From Myxococcales bacterium (GTDB lineage: Bacteria; Myxococcota_A; Bradymonadia; UBA7976; UBA1532): DNA of 64,000 nt. Of the stretch, positions 35,245 to 46,462 are shown one piece after another (within the stretch, counting starts at the first letter, position 1; every line of letters begins with the position of its first letter). The stretch spans positions 1-64,000 of the forward strand of contig JACKDL010000023.1 of the NCBI GenBank assembly GCA_020633555.1. The letters run 5' to 3'. The notes beneath the pieces were generated by a model. It worked only from the letters and a program-made list of their open reading frames with translations, was not told the DNA's origin and did no database searches. The translations under genes and the position numbers were made by a program.

Positions 35245-35676
35245 TCAGGGCGCCTTCGGGGCGGGGCGCTGCTCGGCGGGCACCTCCACCAGCGGGCCCG
35301 GGCCCGCCTGGGCGCGGCGCTCGGCCTCCAGGAACATCCAGCAGGCCGCCATGACCACCACGGCGATGACGCTGAACACCTCGACGCTCAGCTTGGCGCC
35401 CATGGGGCTCTGGGCGGGGTGGAAGAAGCGCCCGCCGGAGCGGCGCCGCAGCCGGCGCTGCACCTTGCGCACGAAGTCCCGCGGCGGCGCCTTGGGGGCC
35501 AACGCACCCAGCAGATCGTGCGCCTCGCGGGCGGCCGCCAGCTCGTCGGCGGCCTCGGCGTCCTCGGCCAGCAGCGCCTCGAGCTCGCGGGCGTCGGCGT
35601 CGCTCAGGGCGCCGTCGAGCAGCTCGGTGAGGCGGGCCGCGCGGGCGTCGGCCGCCGTGGGCGTGGGGGTCATCAT
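35245..35676 (-). CDS. Membrane anti-sigma factor partner of the ECF sigma
   Basis: A 143-residue protein with a cytoplasmic N-terminal helical region (LTELLDGALSDADARELEAL) typical of anti-sigma domains that lack the zinc HxxxCxxC motif. A basic linker and one membrane segment, VFSVIAVVVMAACWMFL, lead to a short exterior tail. Its ATG overlaps the sigma-gene stop (ATGA), giving translational coupling. The size, order and fold fit an anti-sigma factor that holds the ECF factor at the membrane. The inducing signal is unknown. Confidence 0.65.
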   Translation of the reverse strand: MMTPTPTAADARAARLTELLDGALSDADARELEALLAEDAEAADELAAAREAHDLLGALAPKAPPRDFVRKVQRRLRRRSGGRFFHPAQSPMGAKLSVEVFSVIAVVVMAACWMFLEAERRAQAGPGPLVEVPAEQRPAPKAP

Positions 35677-36260
35677 TCGCTCAGCTCGCCTCCCAGGGCC
35701 TCGTAGGCCCGGCGCAGGGCGTTGCGGGCCCGGTGCAGCCGCGACTTCACCGTCCCCTCCGCCAGGCCGGTGATGTGCACCATCTCGGCATAGCTCAAGC
35801 TCTGCACGTCACGCAAAACCAACAGCTCACGGAACTCGGGGTCCAAGGCGTCCAGGGCGGCCTGGATGCGGCGCTCGGCCTGCCGCCCCTCGAGCACCCG
35901 GTCGGGCCGGGGCAGCGCGTCGCCCACCGTGGGCGGCCGCTCGCCCCAGGCCTGCTCGGGCACGTCCGCCACGTCCTGGGTGCGCCCCCGGCCCCGCCGC
36001 CCCAGGTACTTCAGGCGGTTCTTACAGAGGTTGATGGCGATGCGGTACAGCCAGGTGCCGATCTGCGAGTCGCCCCGGAAGCGGTCGATGGCCTTGAACG
36101 CCTTCACGAAGGTGTCCTGGGCCACGTCCTCGGCCTCGGCGGCGTTGCCCAGCATGCGGAAGCACAGGTTGTAGATCTGCCCCTGGTGCTGGACCACCAG
36201 GGCGGTGAACGCCCGCTCGTCCCGGCGCTTCAGCCGGCGGATGAGCTGCTTCTCGTCCAA
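35673..36260 (-). CDS. ECF-family RNA polymerase sigma factor
   Basis: A 195-residue RpoE-like sigma factor. Region 2 contains YNLCFRMLGNAAEAEDVAQD and FRGDSQIGTWLYRIAINLC. Region 4 contains RELLVLRDVQSLSYAEMVHI followed by GLAEGTVKSRLHRARNAL. No ATG or GTG fits the conserved start; the TTG at 36260 (LDEKQLIRRL) is the best candidate and has GGACGGA upstream. The anti-sigma gene overlaps its stop. A GGGAAC...GTCG element upstream suggests positive autoregulation. Confidence 0.88.
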   Translation of the reverse strand: MDEKQLIRRLKRRDERAFTALVVQHQGQIYNLCFRMLGNAAEAEDVAQDTFVKAFKAIDRFRGDSQIGTWLYRIAINLCKNRLKYLGRRGRGRTQDVADVPEQAWGERPPTVGDALPRPDRVLEGRQAERRIQAALDALDPEFRELLVLRDVQSLSYAEMVHITGLAEGTVKSRLHRARNALRRAYEALGGELSE

Positions 36261-36297
36261 GGCGTTCCGTCCACCCCGCTGCCATGTGCACCGGCTT

Positions 36298-36324
36298 CGA
36301 CAGGCCGGCGCCGCCCACGTTCCC
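36298..36324 (-). promoter_or_regulatory. Candidate ECF-type autoregulated promoter
   Basis: GGGAAC (36324-36319) and GTCG (36301-36298) are 17 bases apart on the minus strand, the shape recognised by many ECF factors. The site lies 37 bases ahead of the TTG start. Confidence 0.4.
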
Positions 36325-36411
36325 CCGGGGCTGCAGAAATCGCAAGGCTGTGAATCCCGTGGCCCCAGGCTGCGGTTGTGCCTTCCACACCCGCCCGGGG
36401 TTGGGTAGGGT

Positions 36412-36432
36412 GTTCGGGCACATTGTCCTACA
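36412..36432 (+). promoter_or_regulatory. Overlapping motifs B and A upstream of the lytic transglycosylase gene
   Basis: GTTCGGGCACATTG (36412-36425) equals 50065-50078, upstream of the MepA-LysM gene. The overlapping TTGTCCTACA (36423-36432) is the core of the 15-mer found ahead of both roadblock-like genes. The block ends 8 bases before the ATG at 36441. Confidence 0.5.
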
Positions 36433-36440
36433 CGGAGATC

Positions 36441-38699
36441 ATGCGCGCCCTCGCCCCCCTTTCCTGGATGCTCTGCCTGCTCATCGCGGCCGCCGCCGGC
36501 GCTGCGCCCCTGACCGAGGCCGACTTCAGCCCCATCCCGGTGGGGAGTGATCCGGCCGCCCTGCGCCGGCACGTGGCCCTGAACCAGTGGAAGGAGGCCC
36601 TGGCCACCGTCAACGGCGTGAGCCCCGAGGCCCACTTCGTGCGCGGCTGGCTGGCGGCGCAGCTCAACGACCACGCCCGGGTGGTCAGCGAGCTGCGCGA
36701 GGTGCCGGCCCAGCTCCCCCTGCTGGCCGACCGGGCGCGGGTGCTGGCCGCCGAGGCCCTGATGGGCCTGGGCCGCGACGCCGACGCCGCGGTCATGGCC
36801 GAGCCGGTGGCCAAGGATCCCGGGCCCGTGGGCCGCTACGCCCGCCGCATGGTGGCCCGGGGCCTGCGCGAGGCCGGCAAGCTGGACGAGGCCCGCACCG
36901 TCTACCAGCTCAGCGCCGCCACCGGCCTGCCCGACGAGGTGCCCATCGCGCTGCTGGGGCTGGCCCGCCTGGAGGCCGACACCGGCTCACCCGACAAGGC
37001 GCTGGCGCTCGTGAAGCGCATCGACCTGGAGTACCCCGCCCACTGGGCCGGCCCCAAGGCCCGCGAGATGGCCGACGAGCTCATCGGCAAGGCCCCTGCG
37101 CTGAAGCGCGAGTGGGAGGCCCGCAGCCTGGACGACCACCTCAACCGGGGCGAGCGGCTGGCGGACTCGGGCTGGTACAGCACCATCATCAGCGACCTGG
37201 GCCCCCTGAGCGGTCAGCCCATGAGCGCCGGCCAGAAGTGCGTGCACCGCTACACCCTGGGCTACGCCCAGCGCCGCCGCCGCCAGTTCAGCGACGCCCT
37301 CACCAGCCTGGACGAGGCGGTGAAGGCCTGCGAGCAGGTCAACCACGAGAAGGCCCCCTGGGCCCGGCACGTGGCCGGCAAGATCCACGAGCGCCTGTCG
37401 AAGGAAGACAGCGCCGCCGCCCACTACCGCGCCCAGATCGACCGCCACGCCGCGCACCGGCTGGCCGACGACGCGGGCTTCTTCCTGGTGCGCCACCTCA
37501 TCGAAGACAAGAAGGACCTGAAGGGCGCCGAGCGCACGGTCACCGACCTGGCCAGGCGCTTCCCCGAGGGCGACATGACCCCCGAGGCCGTCTTCTGGGT
37601 CTTCGTCGAGGCCTTCAAGCGCAAGGACTACAAGCGGGCCGAGCGCATCCTGGCGCTGAACAAGAAGCTCAACCCGCCCGAGGGCTTCCGCCACCGCGAC
37701 GCGGGCCGCGTCACCTACTGGCAGGCCCGCCTGGACGACGAGCGCAAGCGCGCCAAAGCCGCGCTGGCCGGCTACCGCATGGTGCTGCGCGAGGCCCCGC
37801 TGAGCTGGTACGCCGTGCTCGCCTACTCCCGGCTGGTGGAGCGCGATCGCAAGGCCGCCCGGGCCTATGCCGCCGACGTGCTGCGCACGCTGAAGGGGCG
37901 CCGCGGCCACGAGGCCGCCGCCGCAGTATGGATCCTCGAGCCCCCCACGGGCGCCAAGGCCCAGGCCTTCGAGCAGGCCCGCCTGCTCGCCCGCCTGGGC
38001 CTGCCGGACCCGGCCTGGGACGCCCTGAAGGCCGCCGACGTCACCGACACCGATCAGGGCAAGTGGCTGGCGGCCGTGCTGCTGGACCGGGCCGGTGCCC
38101 ACAACCTCAGCCACGACCTCATGCGCCGGCAGCTCTGGCCCTTCCGCTGGCTGGCCCCCAGGGGCGATGGCGCCCAGCAGTGGCACGTGGCCTTCCCGCG
38201 CCCCTACGAGAGCCTGGTGCAGGCGGCCAGCAAGGCCACGGGCGTGCACGAGCACTTCATCTGGGGCGTGATGCGCGAGGAGAGCGGCTTCAACCCCGGC
38301 ATCGAATCCCACGCCGCCGCCGTGGGCCTGCTGCAGCTCATCCTGCCCACGGCGAAGTCCATGCGGGAGAAGGGCGAGAAGCCCGTCACCAAGGCCCGGC
38401 TGCAGATGCCCGAGGTGAACATCCCCCTGGGCGCCCGCTACCTGGCCCACGTGCAGAAGTACACCCGCGCCCAGTGGGCCCTGGTGCCCGCCGGCTACAA
38501 CGCCGGCGCCGGCGCCCTGTCGAAGTGGCTCAAGCGCGACGGCCACCTGCCGCTGGATCTGTTCGTGGAGCTCATCCCCTACGAGGAGGCGCGCTGGTAC
38601 ACCAAGCGGGTGGTCTCGAGCTGGGCGGTGTACCGGGCGGTCTACGGCGAGGGCTTCCGCAACCCCATCCCGTACGTCAGCCAGAAGACGCGGCCCTGA
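36441..38699 (+). CDS. Soluble lytic murein transglycosylase (Slt70-like)
   Basis: This enzyme cleaves peptidoglycan between MurNAc and GlcNAc to leave 1,6-anhydro ends. The 752-residue protein has a signal peptide (MRALAPLSWMLCLLIAAAAGAA), a long helical repeat region (about residues 30-600) like the superhelical ring of Slt70, and a C-terminal lysozyme-like domain. In that domain Glu614 lies in MREESGFNPGIES, followed by AVGLLQLILPTA and ALVPAGYNAGAGAL. Motif and length fit the Slt70 family. A UUCG-type hairpin follows the stop. The shared upstream motifs link it to the MepA-LysM gene. Confidence 0.9.
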   Translation: MRALAPLSWMLCLLIAAAAGAAPLTEADFSPIPVGSDPAALRRHVALNQWKEALATVNGVSPEAHFVRGWLAAQLNDHARVVSELREVPAQLPLLADRARVLAAEALMGLGRDADAAVMAEPVAKDPGPVGRYARRMVARGLREAGKLDEARTVYQLSAATGLPDEVPIALLGLARLEADTGSPDKALALVKRIDLEYPAHWAGPKAREMADELIGKAPALKREWEARSLDDHLNRGERLADSGWYSTIISDLGPLSGQPMSAGQKCVHRYTLGYAQRRRRQFSDALTSLDEAVKACEQVNHEKAPWARHVAGKIHERLSKEDSAAAHYRAQIDRHAAHRLADDAGFFLVRHLIEDKKDLKGAERTVTDLARRFPEGDMTPEAVFWVFVEAFKRKDYKRAERILALNKKLNPPEGFRHRDAGRVTYWQARLDDERKRAKAALAGYRMVLREAPLSWYAVLAYSRLVERDRKAARAYAADVLRTLKGRRGHEAAAAVWILEPPTGAKAQAFEQARLLARLGLPDPAWDALKAADVTDTDQGKWLAAVLLDRAGAHNLSHDLMRRQLWPFRWLAPRGDGAQQWHVAFPRPYESLVQAASKATGVHEHFIWGVMREESGFNPGIESHAAAVGLLQLILPTAKSMREKGEKPVTKARLQMPEVNIPLGARYLAHVQKYTRAQWALVPAGYNAGAGALSKWLKRDGHLPLDLFVELIPYEEARWYTKRVVSSWAVYRAVYGEGFRNPIPYVSQKTRP

Positions 38700-38713
38700 G
38701 GGGCTTCGGCCCC
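38700..38713 (+). terminator. Short hairpin after the lytic transglycosylase gene
   Basis: GGGGC (38700-38704) and GCCCC (38709-38713) enclose a TTCG tetraloop, a very stable short stem. It starts at the last base of the stop codon. No T-run follows. Confidence 0.4.
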
Positions 38714-38828
38714 GAGCGCGCCTGACGCCAGGGCCAGGCGCCGCAGCGCCGCGGACCGGTCACCGGGTGGGTGGGCAGGCGCGAGCGCGGCCCCCGCGTG
38801 GCGGCGGCGACCGCGCTGGACTGGGGCC

Positions 38829-41525
<2,697 letters not shown>

Positions 41526-41570
41526 GGGGCCTCCCATCGGCGGACCGAAAGTCCAGTGTTTCGCGCGCGC

Positions 41571-41599
41571 ACCCTACTCTCGCGCGCGTGAAACGGCAA
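41571..41599 (-). promoter_or_regulatory. acnA promoter within an imperfect inverted repeat
   Basis: On the minus strand TTGCCG (41599-41594) and TAGGGT (41576-41571) are 17 bases apart. The site is framed by GTTTCGCGCGCG and CGCGCGCGTGAAAC, which pair except for two extra bases, so a dimeric regulator could bind here between acnA and the divergent DUF368 gene. Confidence 0.45.
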
Positions 41600-41677
41600 C
41601 GCGCCCGGCGCTGGCGCTGGCGCGCCGCAGGTGGTAATGCCCCGGCGCTTCTCCCTGACCCACTTGTGGAGCCTCCC

Positions 41678-42661
41678 ATGGCCGAGACCCCCGCGACCCT
41701 GAAGGACGCCGTCATGGCCAGCCCCGGCCCGCGCACCCCCAAGGAGGCCGGGCTGCTGGCCGCCAAGGGCTTCGCCATGGGCACCGCCGACATCATCCCC
41801 GGCGTGTCGGGGGGCACCATCGCCTTCATCACGGGCATCTACGGGCAGCTCCTGGCGGCCATCAACAGCGTCAACGGCGCCGCCCTGAAGGCGCTGCTGA
41901 AGTTCGACCTGAAGGGCCTGTTCGCCCAGGTGCACGTGCGCTTCCTGGTGGTGCTGCTGTTCGGCATCGGCACCGCGGTGATCAGCACCGCCCGGCTCAT
42001 GCACTACCTGATGGACGAGCACCCGGTGCCCACCTGGGCGCTGTTCTTCGGGCTCATCCTGGCCTCGGCGCTGGTGGTGGGCCGCGAGGTCGAGGGCGCC
42101 ACGAAGCCCGCGAACGTGGCCGGCGTGGTGCTGGGCGCCGTGGGCGCGTACGTCTTCGTGGGGCTCATCCCCGTGGAGACCCCCACGGCGCCCTGGTTCC
42201 TGTTCCTGTCGGGCATGATCGCCATCTGCGCGATGATCCTGCCGGGCCTCTCGGGTTCATTTTTGCTTTTGATCCTGGGCAAGTACGCCTACGTCACCGG
42301 GGCCATCAAGGACCCCTTCGCCGCCGGCAGCCTGCTGATCATCGTCACCTTCGGGGCGGGCGCGGTGGTGGGCCTGCTGGGCTTCAGCCGCATCCTGGGC
42401 TGGCTGCTCGAGCACTTCCGCCCGCTGACCATGGCCGTGCTCACGGGCTTCATGATCGGCGCGCTGCGCAAGGTGTGGCCCTACAAAGAGGTGCTGGAGA
42501 CCACGGTCATCCGCGGCAAGGTGAAGGTGCTGCGCGACGCCAACGTGCTGCCCGACACCTTCGACAGCCAGGCCATGCTGGCCCTGGGCCTGATGGTGGC
42601 CGGCTTCCTGGTGGTGCTCGCCCTGGAGCGCATCGCGGGCGGCTCGAAGGCCGAGGCGTAG
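41678..42661 (+). CDS. DUF368-family membrane protein (polyprenyl-phosphate transporter type)
   Basis: A 327-residue integral membrane protein with about eight hydrophobic segments. The family signature near the N-terminus is KGFAMGTADIIPGVSGGTIA, repeated in the second half as ICAMILPGLSGSFLLLILG, the inverted-repeat symmetry of DUF368 proteins. Members of this family (PopT) have been shown to recycle undecaprenyl phosphate across the membrane for cell-wall synthesis. The start was set at the ATG at 41678 rather than an upstream basic extension. It converges with the gene ending at 42662, with no spacer. Confidence 0.85.
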   Translation: MAETPATLKDAVMASPGPRTPKEAGLLAAKGFAMGTADIIPGVSGGTIAFITGIYGQLLAAINSVNGAALKALLKFDLKGLFAQVHVRFLVVLLFGIGTAVISTARLMHYLMDEHPVPTWALFFGLILASALVVGREVEGATKPANVAGVVLGAVGAYVFVGLIPVETPTAPWFLFLSGMIAICAMILPGLSGSFLLLILGKYAYVTGAIKDPFAAGSLLIIVTFGAGAVVGLLGFSRILGWLLEHFRPLTMAVLTGFMIGALRKVWPYKEVLETTVIRGKVKVLRDANVLPDTFDSQAMLALGLMVAGFLVVLALERIAGGSKAEA

Positions 42662-43501
42662 TCAGTCCCACAGCCACTGCGCGGCCACCGCGCCGCCGGC
42701 CACCGCTCGCTGGGTGAACCCGCCGCCCACCTCCAGGCCGCGGGCGCCCGCGTAGCCCTCCAGCAGGGTCGACAGCCGGCCACCCAGCGGCCACTCCAAC
42801 ACCACGGTGCCGGCCCACAGGCCGCTGACGGCAGTGGCGGTGATCTCACTGGTTGCGGCCTGCCCGCCCGCGGCCACGATGGGGCGGGTGATCACCTGCT
42901 CCTCGAGCGCTGCGCCCAGGCGGGCCCCCAGGGCCAGCACCACCGGGCCCACCCACAGGTCGTAGCGGGGGGTCAGCGCCAGGCCGTAGCGGCGCAGGTC
43001 GTAGGTCAGGGCGGCCGAGGTCACGTCGGTGGCCAGGCCCACGCCCACCTCGGCGCCCAGCGACCAGCGGTCGCGGGCGACTCGGTAGCCCAACCCCAGC
43101 GTGGGCAGCGCCGCCAGGCCGTCCAGATGGCCGGACTCCACGCCCAGCCGGGCGGTGGGACCGTGCACCCACGGCGCGGGCGGCGTCTCCACCCGGCCCG
43201 GGGTGAATGGCACCACGGCGTCGCCCCGGAAGGGCGCCCGGAACAGGCGCTGGAACACTTGGGCGGTGCCCTTGGCGAGCACGGGCTCCGGGGTGGCGCT
43301 GTCCCAGGTGTGACGGCCCTGCGCGTCTGCGGTCAGCGGGTATTCGCGCAGCTCGGTGGCGTGGGCCTGGCGGGTCAGCCGGCTCAAAGCCCAGCGCCGG
43401 TCACCGCCGGGCAAAGCCAGGCGCAGGGGCCGGCCGGCGGCCTTGTGGGTCTCGATGGCGCGTAGGCCGCGGTCGTCGGTCACGCGTAGCTGACCGGACA
43501 T
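42662..43501 (-). CDS. Barrel-like protein, probably N-terminally truncated
   Basis: A 279-residue product with no signal peptide. Residues 1-60 (LRVTDDRGLRAIETHKAAGR, LRLALPGGDRRWAL) look like the end of a periplasmic Ig-like domain rather than a start. Residues 110-279 are alternating strands (GYRVARDRWSLGAEVGVGL, YGLALTPRYDLWVGPVVLAL) ending AQWLWD, as in outer-membrane barrels. Such C-terminal halves usually follow an N-terminal signal and an enzymatic or sensor domain, for example caspase-like proteins in Myxococcota. The missing N-terminus meets another truncated gene head-on at about 43500, so a rearrangement is suspected. Confidence 0.55.
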   Translation of the reverse strand: MSGQLRVTDDRGLRAIETHKAAGRPLRLALPGGDRRWALSRLTRQAHATELREYPLTADAQGRHTWDSATPEPVLAKGTAQVFQRLFRAPFRGDAVVPFTPGRVETPPAPWVHGPTARLGVESGHLDGLAALPTLGLGYRVARDRWSLGAEVGVGLATDVTSAALTYDLRRYGLALTPRYDLWVGPVVLALGARLGAALEEQVITRPIVAAGGQAATSEITATAVSGLWAGTVVLEWPLGGRLSTLLEGYAGARGLEVGGGFTQRAVAGGAVAAQWLWD

Positions 43502-44706
43502 GTGGCGGCCGCTGCGGGCTCTGTGCCCGCGGTGATGTGTGCGAGGGCGGGCAGTGCCGGGGGTGTGTGCCGCAGTGCGCGGGCCGTGAATGCGGCCCCG
43601 ACGAGTGCGGCGGCACGTGCGGCGGCTGCGGCCTGCGCGAGGAATGTCGGCGCGATGGCCAGTGCTACGGCCTCTGCGCCGCGGCCTGCGACGGCCAGGA
43701 ATGCGGGGACGATGGCTGCCGGGGATCCTGCGGGGCCTGTGACGGCGGGTTGGTGTGCCGGGCCGGCCGCTGCGTGGCCGACTGTGACCCCCAGTGCGAT
43801 GGGCGAACCTGCGGGGCCGACGGCTGTGGCGGCATCTGCGGCGCGTGCGTCCGGGGCGAGCGCTGCGAGGGCGGCCAGTGCGTCGGCGACTGCCAGCCCC
43901 AATGCCTCCGGCGAGACGGCACGCGCGCCTGCAACGTCGATGACGGCTGTGGGGGCCGCTGCGGGTGCGACGCCCGTGAGACTTGCGTCGGTCGCGTGGA
44001 GCCGACCTGTCAGGACTGCTGTGCCGGGGTGGACCGGTGCGGCCCCAGCCCGGCTTGCCCCAACGTCGTGTGCCAGGGGCCCTGTCCGCGGGGCCAACGG
44101 TGCAGTGAGGCCGAGCGCGGGTGCGCGGGCGACTGCGTGCCCCGCTGCGATGGCCGAGTCTGCGGCGACGACGGGTGCGGGGGGGTGTGCGGGAACTGCC
44201 GCGACAACGCCCACTGCCAGGACGGCCTGTGCGCCTGCGACGTCGGCTTCGTGCCCAACCGCAGCGGCGACTGCGTGCGGGTGGGCGGGCCCTGCGTCGA
44301 CGTGCTCGAGGTGGGGCACTGCGTGGGCGACTACTGGGTGTTCTGCGCCGGCCAGCTCGGCGTGCAGTACATGGGGTGCCAGGCCAACGGCTTCCCGGGC
44401 TGCGTGGGCGACCAGCAAGACGCGGGCGCCTGCGCCTGCGGCCCGGTGGATCGCAACGGGCTGTGCTCCAACAACCGCCAGTTCCACTTCCGCTGCAACG
44501 AGATCCTGGGGGTCATGACCCAGGACCACTGCCCATCGGTGACCCGCTCCGCCAACGGCTTCTGCTCGACCCTGGTGACCGCCTTCGGGAGCCAGACCAC
44601 GTGCTTCTGCGACCGGTGCCAGACCGTGGATCCGTTGTCGGGCCGCTGCGAGCAGGCCTGCCTCAACTGCCAGCTTCTCGACGGGAACGTCCACGCCTGC
44701 CCCTGA
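43501..44706 (+). CDS. Cys-rich repeat protein, apparently lacking its N-terminus
   Basis: About 400 codons of disulfide-rich modules. Four or more copies of a 45-residue unit with the core CGDDGCGGVCGNC or similar (CGADGCGGICGAC, CGDDGCRGSCGAC) begin at TGT 43501. A distinct Cys-rich C-terminal domain follows, with YWVFCAGQLGVQYMGCQANG and FRCNEILGVMTQDHCPS. No start codon with a signal peptide precedes the repeats: the frame upstream is only the antisense of the barrel gene. A secreted protein of this type needs a signal peptide, so the 5' end is probably missing. The boundary coincides with the start of the opposite truncated gene. Confidence 0.6.
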   Translation, partial: CGGRCGLCARGDVCEGGQCRGCVPQCAGRECGPDECGGTCGGCGLREECRRDGQCYGLCAAACDGQECGDDGCRGSCGACDGGLVCRAGRCVADCDPQCDGRTCGADGCGGICGACVRGERCEGGQCVGDCQPQCLRRDGTRACNVDDGCGGRCGCDARETCVGRVEPTCQDCCAGVDRCGPSPACPNVVCQGPCPRGQRCSEAERGCAGDCVPRCDGRVCGDDGCGGVCGNCRDNAHCQDGLCACDVGFVPNRSGDCVRVGGPCVDVLEVGHCVGDYWVFCAGQLGVQYMGCQANGFPGCVGDQQDAGACACGPVDRNGLCSNNRQFHFRCNEILGVMTQDHCPSVTRSANGFCSTLVTAFGSQTTCFCDRCQTVDPLSGRCEQACLNCQLLDGNVHACP

Positions 44707-44824
44707 CGCTTTCTGCACATTTCCTTTTGGGCCGCTCGGGAACCTGCCCCGAGGGGTGGTGACCCGCGCCCCGACCCCCAACCGACCTGTGCACCTGAAG
44801 CCCGTGACCCCGTTGGAGGCCCCC

Positions 44825-45508
44825 ATGTTCCGCTCGATCCTGCTGACCCTCGCCGCCCTGTGCCTGACCACCGCCTGCGGCGCCCCCGACCTGGACTCGA
44901 CCGCGCTGCAGCGCCTCACCATCACCCACCCCGGCGCCGACGGCGCGCCGGCCTTCCGGGTCGAGGCCCACTTCCTCGGCGCCGAGCGCTCCGCCGACGT
45001 GGCCGCGCTGCTCGACACCCTGGAGGTGGTGGCCCTGGACGACGAGCTGCAGGGCGAGCGGCCCGCGGATCCCGACCGCGCCCTGCGTCACCTGGTGGAG
45101 GACGGCGGCGACGGCCTGCTCATCCGGGTGCACCCCCTGCGCCCCGAAGATCAGGGCCGCCTCTATGGCTACGCCCTGCATCTGGTGAACCAGACCGCCG
45201 CCCCGACTGAGGCAGCGGGCGACGTGGAGACCCAGCGCCAGGCCCTGGGCCTGTCCAACGGCCGGATCAACGTGCACGACCTTTGGTGCCACGGCCTGCG
45301 AGTGCGCTACCGCGTGAACCGGGGCGAGGCCCTGATCACCCTGTACGGCCCCATTGGCGCGTTCCCCCTGCCCCAGTTCCCGCAGGGGCAGTGGACCACC
45401 CTCAAGTTTTTCGCGCCTTTCCCGTGGCCCAGCCCCTGGATGGTCATGGTGACCAACATGGGCGACGGGTGGATGGACTACGACATGAGCCTGACCTGCG
45501 CCCTGTAG
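44825..45508 (+). CDS. Lipoprotein of unknown function
   Basis: A 227-residue lipoprotein. MFRSILLTLAALCLTTACG has a lipobox ending in Cys18. The mature part is mixed alpha/beta, with Asp-rich loops and aromatic-rich C-terminal strands (FFAPFPWPSPWMVMV, MGDGWMDYDMSL). No recognised domain or catalytic motif. A CTCGGG-N7-CCCGAG hairpin (44735-44753) lies between the Cys-rich gene and this one, which suggests separate transcription. It converges with the membrane protein gene at 45512. Confidence 0.55.
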   Translation: MFRSILLTLAALCLTTACGAPDLDSTALQRLTITHPGADGAPAFRVEAHFLGAERSADVAALLDTLEVVALDDELQGERPADPDRALRHLVEDGGDGLLIRVHPLRPEDQGRLYGYALHLVNQTAAPTEAAGDVETQRQALGLSNGRINVHDLWCHGLRVRYRVNRGEALITLYGPIGAFPLPQFPQGQWTTLKFFAPFPWPSPWMVMVTNMGDGWMDYDMSLTCAL

Positions 45509-45511
45509 CCG

Positions 45512-46363
45512 CTACTCGCTGGGCGCCTCCACCGCCCGCGCCACCAACCCGCTCACCACCCCCTGTTGGGCCAGCGCCGCCCGCGCGCCGGGCTCCACCA
45601 GCCCGCTGCGCAGCAGCGCCGCGGCGAACAGCGTGCCCGCCAGCATGACCGCGACAGCCCCCACGGCCGGCGCCGAGCGGGTGAATCGCCGCAAGGGCCC
45701 CAGCGCCAGCAGGGCTGTGCCCGCGCCCGCCGCCAGCGCCACCGCCAGGCGCACCGCCACCTCGGTGGTCTCGGGGGCCGCCGCGGCCGCCCAGGCCCGC
45801 GCCTGGAGCCCGATCCACACCGCCAGCACCACGGCGTGGCCCGCCGGGAACACCAGCGGCGCCATGGCCCGGGGCCAGCGCCGGGCCAGCGCCTCGAGCG
45901 CGCGGGCCAAGACCCCCCGCAGCGCCAGGGCCAGCGCCGCCAGGGCGCCCACCACCGCCAGCGCCACCAGCGCCACGGCCAGCCCGGCGAACAGCGCGCT
46001 CTGCAGCCGCCCCATCACGCGCAGGACGGCGGCCGCCAGCAGCGGGGCCCCCGCCCACAGCGCCAGGGCCACCACCCACCCCGTGGCCACCGTGCGGGTG
46101 CGGTCGTGGAGGGCGTGATCGGGGCGGGGCCACAGCAGGCGCCCGGCGGCGCGGAGCCGGCCCCGCAGGCCCGGCACCGGCCGGCCCAGCGCCGCCAGGC
46201 CCCACAGCGCGCCCGCCAGCCCGCCCAGCAGCGCCCCCAGGCCCAGCCCACCGGCGAAGGCCCGCGGCCCCGCCACCACCCCGGCGGGCAGTGCGTCTAC
46301 CAGGCCGGCCAGCAGGCCCCCCAGGACCCCGGCCAGCGTATGTCCCAGCAAGGCCACCACCAT
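45512..46363 (-). CDS. Multi-pass membrane protein
   Basis: A 283-residue, extremely Ala/Leu/Gly-rich protein with about seven predicted membrane segments, such as VVALLGHTLAGVLGGLLAGL and VAVRLAVALAAGAGTALLAL. No conserved motif was recognised. Some Myxococcota sulfatase-like hydrolases have a comparable membrane N-terminus, but no catalytic domain follows here. The gene could therefore be complete and novel or the remnant of a longer one. GC skew may inflate the apparent hydrophobicity, so the call rests on the long uninterrupted hydrophobic runs. Confidence 0.5.
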   Translation of the reverse strand: MVVALLGHTLAGVLGGLLAGLVDALPAGVVAGPRAFAGGLGLGALLGGLAGALWGLAALGRPVPGLRGRLRAAGRLLWPRPDHALHDRTRTVATGWVVALALWAGAPLLAAAVLRVMGRLQSALFAGLAVALVALAVVGALAALALALRGVLARALEALARRWPRAMAPLVFPAGHAVVLAVWIGLQARAWAAAAAPETTEVAVRLAVALAAGAGTALLALGPLRRFTRSAPAVGAVAVMLAGTLFAAALLRSGLVEPGARAALAQQGVVSGLVARAVEAPSE

Positions 46364-46462
46364 GGCCGCAGGGTCCGCCGCCCATCAGCGCCGGTCAACT
46401 CCCCCCGGCTCGGGTGGACCTGCTACGCTCGCCGCACCGCAGCTTGAACCCGAGGAAAAGCC

